DNA of 42,201 bases from Welwitschia mirabilis (taxonomy: Eukaryota > Gnetophyta > Gnetopsida > Welwitschiales), in NCBI GenBank assembly GCA_051453625.1, contig JBOZIK010000001.1:94561303-94603503 (forward strand), written 5' to 3'. Within the stretch, counting starts at the first letter, position 1; each line of letters starts with the position of its first letter. Shown one piece after another: positions 34,501 to 42,201 of the stretch. Position numbers and translations under genes: made by a program. The notes beneath the pieces are model-generated. The model saw only the letters and a program-made list of their open reading frames with translations, was not told the origin of the DNA and did not search any database.

Positions 34501-35707
34501 TGTTATGATCCCAATTTATCATGTTTTAATGATGTAATTGATAATGTTTTATAGGAAATAGGTATTTAATTCAGTCACTTTTTAGGAACTCTATTATGAA
34601 GAGATACAATAACTTAATTATGATCTTAAATGCTATATTTTCACTCACAAGAGCAAGAATTTAGCCATGGCAAGACTAGAGTAAATATTAAAGGAAAAAA
34701 CCCAAGGAATTGAATGTTGACCCACATGTCATCCCCATGATACTAGCCATGACGACATTGCAATAAGGCTATATAACTACTGATTTAGTGATCTAAAGTG
34801 GCTATCATGTTATCTTTCATCCACATGATAGAGGGGATGATGTATCTGTTATAATTTGAATTTGAATTCCAATGAATTCCAACGATCTCCTAATGTGGTG
34901 GCCTATGCTTAGATGATGAAGGTATGTCATGTTCTTAGTCATCCTCATAATAACAGTGAACATGATAGCTTACTAATTCCTTTTTAACCAAGTCAATTAG
35001 GATCTAATTTACACCTAATGATGTATCTTCCCTTGTTCCAATCTTCTAGACCCATAACCAACTTAGAATAGCTATAAAAATCCCCAATTAGCCTTATTTA
35101 AGCATCTTTTGGCATTGGAGGAATGGTGAAAAAGGCATTCAAAGGCATCAAAGGTCCATTTTAGTGTTATGAGAGATCATTCTTGGTGAATAGGCTATGC
35201 TTCTATCATTAAGGAGTCACTATCTGGTTGGGGTGTTTGTAATACATTGGAATTATTGAATAAAATGTCTTCTTCTTATAAATAAACTTATTTGTCTTAT
35301 GCCTTGTGTTTTATTTAATTAATACTTTAATAGATTATTTTTGATTTAATAGAGTCATAAGGACTGAGTTTTAGTAATAACAACTCAGAAATTGATTATC
35401 ATAGGCTTGCATTCATCATTTCTCGTTCATTTTGCATTTCATCATTAGATAGTTGCATTGTTCTTCTTTATTTTTATACAACAAAATACAAAATACTTAA
35501 AAAATAGATTTTATTAAGATTTACAATAACCGTTCTTTCTTAATTATGTGCCTGATTAGTATGTTGTCTTATGCTCTCCAGATTATGACATTTAATGATT
35601 GAATCATCCTATACTAAGCCTAATTTCAACCACATTATTTCTAGAATTGATTACTTTTGAAATATAATTTAGGCCACCAACAATAGTCTATGGAATTCTA
35701 GTAAACA
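34501..35707 (+). repeat. 3' LTR of the Athila-type element
   Basis: Begins TGTTATGATCCC and aligns with 23158-24300. It ends ...AGTAAACA directly before ATTAT. Relative to the 5' LTR it carries about 30 extra bases near the end (about 35672-35702, GGCCACCAACAATAG...). The GTCATCCCCATGA words are conserved (34727, with degenerate copies after). Confidence 0.85.
35073..35080 (+). promoter_or_regulatory. TATA box of the Athila-type 3' LTR
   Basis: TATAAAAA in the context ATAGC-TATAAAAA, shared with the 5' LTR. Confidence 0.55.
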
Positions 35708-35712
35708 ATTAT
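35708..35712. repeat. Right target-site duplication ATTAT
   Basis: Identical to 23153-23157. SIRE-type gag resumes in phase at the next base (Glu-Leu-Gly-Lys). Confidence 0.75.
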
Positions 35713-37060
35713 GAACTAGGTAAATAAATTACTATTAACAAAATACATAAAAAACCTAGTTAAGATCAAGTTAAAGGAATTGATCATTGATATTTTCACA
35801 TTTGAATTAACACATTTACATAATAATAATTAAGGTAAAGGTAAAGGTTTAACTCTTAATGTATAAAAAATATATATTATTTTCAAATTTAAGGATAAAT
35901 CATCTCATTTTCTCTCTTTAGATTTTAACTTTAAATGGGATGACAAATTTGTCTTATTTGCTAGGATATTTAAGAGAATTATTACATGTAAAAGGTAAGA
36001 AGAAAAAGCCATAATGACAGAATTTCATACAAGTACAAAGGTAAAATAAGAAAGTAAGATACTCAATGCTATGCATGTAAAGGCTCTAGACATACTATAG
36101 CTACATGATATAATAATTAGAGAAGAACAAAAAACTAAATAAGTTAAAAAAAAAAAGTGAAATAGTGCTACTTAGAATAGTAATAAATATTTTAATCAAA
36201 ATGAGGTTTTTCATGAAAAAAGATTATCTTTGATGGCTTTTACTTTGAACTTTCATTTATGTATATCTTATAATATAACATTAATTTAACTATGAATACT
36301 GAAATGCTTTTTAGATGGTAATTATAAAGATGAATATGGAAGTAAAGATGATAAGAAAGATTGATTCTTCAACTATGATGAAGAATAACAAGATGAAGAT
36401 GGATGATAAATTAAAGGAAAAATGTAATGATAATAATTTACCTTATGAAAATTATACTATGAAATTAAAAGAATTTTAGAATAAAATATACTTCTCAATA
36501 AAACTATTAAGAAGCTAAAAAGGAAAAATAAATCAATATTAAGTCAACTTGATTAGGAAAGAAAAGAGGTCGCAAACAAAAATTCATGAATTAAAAAAGA
36601 TATTAGCTAGCTTCAAGGACTCATTAAAGTAAGAGAAGAGAAATGTATGTATCTATCAAATAAAAAATCAATAAATTACATAATATCATCTTGAAGTTCT
36701 CTATGGATAACAACACATTAGATAAGATTCTCCTAAAGTAATCTTTACACATTTATAAGAGGGGCTTAGGACATCTATTTTTCCTTGCTTTATCATCTAT
36801 ATTAACATCCTACAAGTATATTTCTCTTAAATGGTAAACTAAAAGTTCTTAAAAGCTTCAAAAGAGATGATTCCTAAGCTTAATCTTCTCATCTCAAGTT
36901 TAGTATGAAGAATACAAGATATTTGATTTGTTACTTCTATAATGGGTTTAATCATAGTAAGTTTACTTACTATTATATAAATAATTTTATAAAATTTGAT
37001 TACATGTAAGAATTTAATTTATTTATAAGAAATTAGATTTTGATATTAGATGAATTAATG
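35713..37060 (+). pseudogene. gag: SIRE-type gag, C-terminal half with two zinc knuckles
   Basis: The frame continues the gag half that ends at 23157 (ELGK then ITINKIHKK). The first knuckle at about 36081-36122 reads CYACKGSRHTIAT-stop-Y: the first two Cys and the His are kept, the last Cys is Tyr. An acidic and then helical Lys/Glu/Leu-rich stretch follows (36300-36620), as in SIRE-type gag, where a coiled coil separates the knuckles. The second knuckle at about 36930-36975 reads CYFYNGFNHSKFTY, with Cys 2 and 3 replaced by Tyr. All losses are single G-to-A changes. Stops and frameshifts are frequent. The 35930-36060 stretch is Lys-rich. Confidence 0.7.
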
Positions 37061-37720
37061 GTAGGGATCATAAAAGTTTAGTAATTCATACATCTTTATT
37101 TACTAATAATAACATTCATTCATATTTCGACAATGAACGTTTAAGGCATACAACTAAAGACATAAATAGAATTTATAATTTAGAAAGAAGGGATAAAATA
37201 GATATTAAATTTAAAAATAATGAAAAGCACAAGTATAAGGCATAAGTATAATTGCAAATGAGAAGATTCTTATAATTCATAATGTACTATACACTAAGAT
37301 GTTAAAGTACAAGTCACTGAGCATTAATTCAATTTATGAAAAATGTACATATATTTTATTTAGTGCTTATAAACATAAAGTACAAGATCAAAATGTATGT
37401 TATCTAATAGTAAAGATGAAAATTTATATTCAATCAAGAAATGAATAGGTGATAGATGTCTTTTAAGTACTCTTGCAAATGAAAGTAGATTATGGCATAT
37501 AATATTAAGACATGTGAACTATAAAATCTTATATAATATAGCTAAACATTGTTTAGTAAGAGGCCTACCTAATATATAAATTAAAAGATAACATGTGTCA
37601 TTATTGTCAACTAGGAAAAGAAACTAGAAAGAGTTTCAATTGAAAAAAAAAAAAGTTATCTCACAAAAAAAAACTAGACTTACCAAGCATTAATTAGTCC
37701 AATTCATTAATGAAAAATAT
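37061..37720 (+). pseudogene. SIRE-type protease and integrase zinc-finger remnant
   Basis: The protease active-site region Y-x-D-S-G-C-S-R-H-M-T-G reads SYFDNERLRHTTKD near 37114-37158, so the Asp survives but the Ser-Gly are Asn-Glu. The pre-integrase HHCC finger is intact: LWHIILRHV at about 37486-37520 and MCHYCQLGKE at about 37585-37615. Similarity stops near 37720 before the catalytic core, so integrase, RT and RNase H were deleted. The finger normally helps integrase multimerise and bind LTR ends. Confidence 0.65.
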
Positions 37721-38455
37721 AATATATGCTTCATTAATATATTTTTAATATTTTTATTATAATTTAAATAAAAAATAATGAATGATTATCATAAATAAAC
37801 CAAAAGAGGGAAGAAGTACCTTAATGGATAGAGGATAAGGTAAGTGACATAAATAAGGGATTACATAAAGAAGATAAGGATCCATCCAAAAAGGAGTTCA
37901 AAAATGAATTTATAAGGATTATCACTATTAATTATCTTTAGAATTTTAAGGAAGTGTTAACATACAAGTATCATCCCTTCATTCTAGTATAGCTGAAATC
38001 ATGTAACTTTCTTATAATAACCTAAAGTTCTATAAATAATAAAGATCTCATAATAAGGTGATCTTCTTGAACTCATTAACTTTAGGAATAGAAGGATATT
38101 CTTAAAAGATACTAAGAGTGAAGATTGTAGTTAACTAGGCCTAGAATCTCTATTATTATATATCCATTTAACAAATGAATATAAATTTTTTAGCTAAGTA
38201 TTAAATTTAATACACTATTTTTAGTTAACTTGATCTAAGAATATTATGGCATACTTCTTATTTTAAGTTTTAGAGATAAAGTTCTATTCTTACATTTTTG
38301 GTTTCTTTAGTTACCTTGGTATAAACTTACTAATAAATCTTAATTTTATTACTTTCTAAAAATAAATAATAGATAATATTCCTAATAGGGAAGGGATCTT
38401 TAATGCTATTAATTTTTATAAATTAATTTTAATGGAATTATTTAAAATTAAAAGC
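37721..38455. other. Unassigned AT-rich DNA between two SIRE-type copies
   Basis: I see no coding similarity, repeat or RNA. The expected remainder of the older element's pol gene is absent. Confidence 0.4.
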
Positions 38456-38530
38456 TGTTGAGAACCCATTATCATTGATTAATTTAACAAGTTTTTGTAA
38501 GTTAGTCTTTTATGTAGGTAACTTTCAACA

Positions 38531-39058
38531 CCGAGCAATCGATTTATCAGATTGGGTGACTGAATAATCAAGAACTATAATACTACTTCAAAAGCAAGTG
38601 ACCGCACATGACTTACTGGGTAACTAAACTAAGACAACATAAAGAAGACTAGTTAACACATGGACGACTACCATCCTTACATGGGCGACTGCATTTCACT
38701 GAGTCTGATCAAATTTGATAGTAGGACAGGCAACCGAACTCATTCATATGGATGACTGCAGACACATAGTAAGAATCTATTTGATAGTATTACGGGCGAT
38801 GAACAGTTAATATATGGGTGATCACACAATAATCAGTTAAACATGAACCAGGTGACTTGAGGCTAACCGCATAAAATAAGATCAGACGACCATGTTCTAT
38901 TAAGAATCTCCTCTTATAAGGTCGACTAGGTAGAAATGATTAGGGCAAACTAACTAAGGATGATTGAATATTTTCACAAGGACGACCAAATTTGCATCAT
39001 ATCCTATACTGAGAAATGAATATTAGAATAAGGGCGACTGCAGTTACAGTCAACCGAA
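38531..39058 (+). repeat. Array of about 18 spaced GGGCGACTGCA-like motifs in the LTR
   Basis: Near-consensus copies sit at 38554, 38596, 38618, 38662, 38683, 38728, 38750, 38794, 38816, 38850, 38861, 38884, 38920, 38943, 38959, 38980, 39032 and 39048. The most complete are GGGCGACTGCA at 38683 and 39032. Spacing is irregular, about 11-44 bp, so this is not a simple tandem repeat. Variants are mostly C-to-T or G-to-A versions (GGGTGACT, GGATGACTGCA). It lies upstream of the TATA box, where enhancer or protein-binding repeats would be expected. Confidence 0.8.
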
Positions 39059-39198
39059 GATAATGAAAGATCGATCATGCAATAGAAAAATGTAACCATT
39101 ATGAACACAATGGTTCATTAACAAAAGTGCAACTGTTCCTTAGAAAATTGCAACGGTTCATTTCTTTTTGAGTAAACAGTCATATATTACATCTTAAG

Positions 39199-39206
39199 TA
39201 TAAAAG
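39199..39206 (+). promoter_or_regulatory. TATA box of the second SIRE-type LTR
   Basis: TATAAAAG, 409 bp before the LTR end and about 140 bp after the motif array. Confidence 0.6.
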
Positions 39207-39478
39207 CTTTCCTTTAACCACTAAAAAACACTAATACTATTTTGACAAATCCAAGATTGAATAAGAAATGATATACTTTCTACTAGCACATCTAAACATT
39301 CCAAAAAGTTTAGATTTTTGCATTTTTTTGAAAAGAAGATAGATGTACCTTAGAAATCACATCTGTGCATTAGTGCATCCTTCTCTCTATCATTTGTTTT
39401 TGGTTAAGGATAAGCCATAAAATCCTCATTGGTTGTGAAAGATTATTTGGTGAGCCTGAAAACCATTCTTATAAGTGA

Positions 39479-39488
39479 NNNNNNNNNN
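39479..39488. other. Assembly gap (10 n)
   Basis: Ten undetermined bases inside the LTR. Confidence 0.99.
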
Positions 39489-39610
39489 CATTAAATACCT
39501 TGTTTTACTATTTCTTTATACATATTATTTTTATAGGTCATGAAGAACAAGGAGACAGAACTTAAAAGACCTATTCACCCACCCTCTAGGGTCGATCCTC
39601 AACTATCAAT

Positions 39611-39622
39611 TGGTATCAGAGC
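39611..39622 (+). other. Primer binding site, initiator tRNA-Met
   Basis: TGGTATCAGAGC, the classical Ty1/copia primer binding site, two bases after the LTR end. Confidence 0.95.
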
Positions 39623-39673
39623 AAGGTTAAATAATAGATTCTAATAGATCTCTACTCCACTCATCCCTAGAGA

Positions 39674-40683
39674 ATGAGTCAACCCACTGAAGAAAACTCT
39701 ACCACAAGACCTCCCTTATTCGATGGAACAAATTATGGTTATTGGAAAGTAAAGATGAGAGTCTTTGTTTAATCCATTAACTTGGAAATCTAGGAGTCTA
39801 TTATTAATGGGTATTGTTCTCCTACTGTGCAGGATCTGGGTACTAAGTTGACAATTCTAAAAGGCAGGGACAAATGGATGCCAGATAAGAAAACAAGCCG
39901 CAACCTGCAACTTCAAATGCCTAAATGCTATCTTATGTGCCACAGGTCCAGAAGATTTTAAAAGAGTGATGAACTATACCACTGCCAAAAAATCATGAGA
40001 TGTCTTGGAGACAGCTCACGAAGGAACAAGTCTAGTAAAGCAGGCAAATCCTCAAATGCTGATCACCCAATTTGAGGACCTAAAGATGGAAGATGATAAN
40101 NNNNNNNNNNNNNNNNNNNNNNNNNNNNNNNNNNNNNNNNNNNNNNNNNNNNNNNNNNNNNNNNNNNNNNNNNNNNNNNNNNNNNNNNNNNNNNNNNNNN
40201 NNNNNNNNNNNNNNNNNNNNNNNNNNNNNNNNNNNNNNNNNNNNNNNNNNNNNNNNNNNNNNNNNNNNNNNNNNNNNNNNNNNNNNNNNNNNNNNNNNNN
40301 NNNNNNNNNNNNNNNNNNNNNNNNNNNNNNNNNGAGTATGGCACTATCTTTCACACATGAAGTTCCCAAAATCAAGGATGGGGGTGACCTAGAACCAGAA
40401 AGTGATGATGAAGTGACCCTCTTAGCCAAAAGATTCAGATGCTTCATGCAGATATGGCAAGGTAAAGGTCAGTTTAGGAGACCACCAAGAAGGAAAGATG
40501 AAGGATATCGCAAGATTCAATGCTATTCCTATAAAGATTTTGATCATACTTCAAATTTCTACCCAAATAATAAAAAGGATGACAAAAGAAAGGGAAAGAA
40601 ATCCTGTCTGCAACATGGGATGATGATGAAAGTGAAAGTAAACAAAACTCAAATCCAGAATGTGATGGTATCTCTCTCATAAT
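39674..40683 (+). pseudogene. gag: SIRE-type gag, broken
   Basis: ATG at 39674. The N-terminus contains RPPLFDGTNYGYWKVKMRVF, the start of the gag domain. Stops replace Gln, Lys or Trp (VFV-stop-SIN, LEI-stop-ESI), and a frameshift follows before LCATGPEDFKRVMNYTTAKK at about 39937-39990. ETAHEGTSLVKQ and MLITQFEDLKMEDD (40008-40097) lead into a 234-base gap. After it come PESDDEVTLLAKRF (about 40396-40437) and a zinc knuckle at 40520-40564 reading CYSYKDFDHTSNFYP, with Cys 2 and 3 changed to Tyr. An acidic segment continues beyond 40683 (DMLDDIELELYLEC near 40740-40780), then a helical, Lys-rich stretch. Gag would form the particle; this copy is dead. Confidence 0.88.
40100..40333. other. 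Assembly gap (234 n)
   Basis: Undetermined bases inside gag of the second SIRE-type element. Confidence 0.99.
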
Positions 40684-41560
40684 GATCATTGATGAAAAGG
40701 TATGTTCTACTTCTCACATTGATTCAGTCATTAATAAAGATATGCTTGATGATATTGAATTAGAATTATATTTGGAATGCCAAAATCTAGCTCATAGATT
40801 AAACCAACTTAAAAAAATAAAATAAGCTCCTTTTAGATAAGCTTAAGATTAAGAAAAAGGAAGTTAATAACTTGAAAAATAGCCTTGCATCAACTTCCTA
40901 TAGAATAAAAGATCAAGTCTCCAGAAAATCATTTCCTATATCTTTCAATTTTTATTACTTCTCTTATTTCAAACCCTTATCTAAGGTAGATTTTAAGAAT
41001 TCTTTAGCTAATATCACTTGCCACTATTACAACAAAAGGATCACTATAAGATTGATTATGTCTTTAGCAAAAGTTGGTTTTTGCACTTCCTTTTAGAATC
41101 TAAGTTTACGTTTACAAAAAAATCTCATCATGTTACAAATAGAAACAACTATCTGAGGTGGATTCATAAGTCTATAACTAAGATCCTATTGATCCAAACA
41201 GCTTTAAAAGAAACTAATCATTTGTGTTGGTATCTAAATAGTAGTTTCTCGAGACATATGACAGGTCACAAATCAAACTTCATTAGCTTTAAGGAATACA
41301 ATGGAGGAGAAGTCACTTTTTAAGATAATGGAAGAGCTCAAATTGAAGGAATTGAAAGCATTGATGGAGGTAATTTATGAAATATTCATAATTTTTTATT
41401 TTTCAATGATTTGAAGCATAATTCATTAAGCATTAGTTAGATTTATGATAAGGATCATAAACTCTTTTTTGATAAAAACACATGTATTGTAAAATACAAA
41501 AAAACCAATCAACCTCTTCTTTTAGAAAATAGACATGAAAATGTGTATTATGTAAATCAA
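40684..41560 (+). pseudogene. SIRE-type gag tail and protease remnant
   Basis: The region 40684-41010 is the variable tail of gag with helical Lys/Leu-rich segments (NLAHRLNQLKKIK near 40785-40820). The protease active site follows: W-Y-L-D-S-G-C-S-R-H-M-T-G is changed to WYLNSSFSRHMTG at 41228-41266. The catalytic Asp is Asn (41237-41239) and the Gly is Ser, both G-to-A changes. FISFKEYNGGEVTF follows and matches the F-x-x-x-x-x-x-G-G-x-V-T-F-G-D-N block, with Gly replaced by a stop (TF-stop-DN). The reading frame then shifts toward the pre-integrase region. The protease is inactive. Confidence 0.8.
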
Positions 41561-42201
41561 TAAAATAACTCTACATGTCTATCATCTCATAGTCAAAATG
41601 ATGTTATTTGGCATCAGCATTTAGGTCATATTAGTTTTGACTCTTTAAAGAAATTATGTTGTAATGAGATAGTTAGGGATCTTCGTAAAATATTTTTTTC
41701 TCATAAAGGGCTATGTGACACTTGTAAAAAGGGAAAACAAATCAAAACATCTCACAAAAGGATTAGCAATATCACAACTAGTAAACCCTTAGACTTAATT
41801 TATATGGATTTAGTTGGGCCTATCCAAACTGTGAGTCTATCTGGAAAAAGATATTTTCTAGTTATGGTTGACAATTTCTCTAGATTTTTGTGGGTAGCTT
41901 TTCTTCATGAAAAATCCGATGCCTATAAAAACTTTATTAAAATTTGCAAAAAGCTTCAAAAGGAGAACAGGTATGTAATAAAGAAAATACGAAGTGATCA
42001 TAACAAAGAGTTCAAAAATGAAAGATTTAAAATTTATTACAATTCAAATGGAATTGGCCATGAATTTTCAGCCCCTAAAACCCTTTAACAAAATGGAATA
42101 GCTAAAAGAAAAAATGGGACCTTATTAGATATGGCTAGAGTAATGCTAAATGATAAAAACATCCCAAGATGATTTTGGGCTAAAGCTGAGAACACGACAT
42201 G
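41561..42201 (+). pseudogene. SIRE-type integrase, N-terminal and core part (cut by window end)
   Basis: The HHCC finger is intact: WHQHLGHISFDSLKKL (41609-41656) and LCDTCKKGKQ (41710-41740). The core starts MDLVGP with the catalytic Asp at 41807-41809, then RYFLVMVDNFSRFLWVAFL. The second Asp is in I-R-S-D-H at 41996-41998. The third residue, 36 codons on, is Lys (AKRKN, 42104-42106) where the family has Glu, a single G-to-A change. A stop at 42086-42088 replaces the first Gln of the Q-Q-N-G motif. D-D-35-E spacing is exact but the catalytic triad is broken. The gene continues past the window. Confidence 0.92.

Larger units (their letters stand above)
23158..35707 (+). mobile_element. Athila-type Ty3/gypsy retrotransposon, decayed, nested in SIRE-type gag
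   Basis: About 12.55 kb with two LTRs in direct orientation, a tRNA-Asp type primer binding site, gag, protease, RT, RNase H, integrase and a further ORF between pol and the 3' LTR. The large size, tRNA-Asp primer, long post-pol region and protein motifs (FYNGLT in gag, YSGYNQ in RT, WGIDFVGP in integrase) point to the Athila/Tat branch of non-chromovirus elements. In one stretch spanning the TATA box, the two LTRs differ at about 12 of 93 bases by eye, 8 of them transitions, so the insertion is old. Catalytic residues are lost in protease, RT, RNase H and integrase. Confidence 0.9.
21450..37720 (+). mobile_element. Old SIRE-type Ty1/copia element, split by a nested insertion
   Basis: Parts in order: LTR (about 21450-22585), primer binding site relic (22591-22602), gag N-terminal half (22651-23157), then a foreign 12.5-kb element. 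The rest of gag, two zinc knuckles, protease and the integrase zinc finger follow (35713-37640). The two halves join in the same reading phase once the insert and one copy of ATTAT are removed. The integrase core, RT, RNase H and 3' LTR are missing after about 37720, so the element was truncated. The SIRE assignment rests on the gag motifs, the paired knuckles with an acidic coiled-coil between them, and the LTR-end similarity to the copy at 38456. Confidence 0.75.
38456..39608 (+). repeat. 5' LTR of the second SIRE-type element
   Basis: TGTTGAG...CCTCAACTATCA, with an imperfect inverted end (TTGAG/CTCAA), two bases before the primer binding site. It contains a TATA box at 39199 and a dense array of GGGCGACTGCA-like words at 38531-39058. 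A 10-base gap lies inside it. Confidence 0.8.
38456..42201 (+). mobile_element. Second SIRE-type Ty1/copia element, 5' part (cut by window end)
   Basis: Begins TGTTGAGAACCC. It has an LTR of 1,153 bp, a clear TGGTATCAGAGC primer binding site, gag, protease and integrase, and runs off the window inside integrase, so RT, RNase H and the 3' LTR lie beyond 42201. It is less decayed than the copy at 21450-37720, with longer readable segments, and is probably younger. The lineage call rests on gag (P-P-L-F-D-G-T-N-Y, T-A-H-E-G-T) and on the W-Y-L-x-S protease context. Confidence 0.9.

Noticed and set aside
22631-39537. Shared TTATTTTTATAGG string (22631-22644 and 39524-39537) as a conserved splice acceptor
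   Set aside because: In one element it lies after the primer binding site, in the other inside the LTR, so the sites are not homologous. Such T-rich AG strings are common in AT-rich DNA.
40005-40682. 225-codon open frame as an intact gene
   Set aside because: More than 75 codons are assembly gap. The flanks are two pieces of the broken gag of the second SIRE-type element.

Overview
This window looks like heterochromatic, transposon-packed plant nuclear DNA, probably from a flowering plant. It is very AT-rich, visibly poor in CG dinucleotides, and has no open reading frame longer than about 225 codons. Almost every recognisable protein segment belongs to a decayed LTR retrotransposon. In those segments, stop codons sit mostly where Trp, Gln or Arg is expected, and catalytic or zinc-binding residues are mostly lost through C-to-T or G-to-A changes. 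I see no intact host gene, tRNA or rRNA.

Layout. (1) 1-3789: AT-rich DNA with no assignable gene. (2) 3790-6700, minus strand: a Ty3/gypsy fragment running gag, zinc knuckle, protease/linker, reverse transcriptase (FLDD motif) and RNase H; integrase and LTRs were not found. (3) 6857-8790: a degenerate minisatellite of about 28-bp units with a higher-order organisation. (4) 9329-17703: a possible 8.4-kb element bounded by an exact 20-bp inverted repeat, with both ends packed with GGCATTT/AAATGCC palindromes. It contains a minus-strand pair of exon-like segments in matching splice phase, a broken Ty1/copia gag-integrase fragment and several unassigned coding remnants. (5) 17704-21450: unassigned DNA with two minus-strand coding-like remnants and a perfect 33-bp tandem duplication.

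(6) about 21450-37720: an old SIRE-type Ty1/copia element (LTR, primer binding site, gag, zinc knuckles, protease, integrase zinc finger). Its gag gene is split by (7) 23158-35707, a 12.5-kb Athila-type Ty3/gypsy element. That element has two LTRs, a decayed tRNA-Asp primer binding site, gag, protease, RT, RNase H, integrase and an additional ORF downstream of pol. The flanking 5-bp duplication ATTAT and the in-phase continuation of gag on the far side identify this as a nested insertion. (8) 38456-42201: a second SIRE-type copia element, entering from its 5' LTR and cut by the window end inside integrase. Its LTR carries about 18 spaced copies of a GGGCGACTGCA-like motif.

Nothing here is expected to make a working protein, because every element has lost catalytic residues. 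The value of the window lies in insertion history, repeat architecture and the mutational signature. The best candidates for undescribed biology are the palindrome-ended 9329-17703 unit, the higher-order minisatellite at 6857-8790 and the motif array in the SIRE-type LTR. Six assembly gaps (runs of n) interrupt the sequence.
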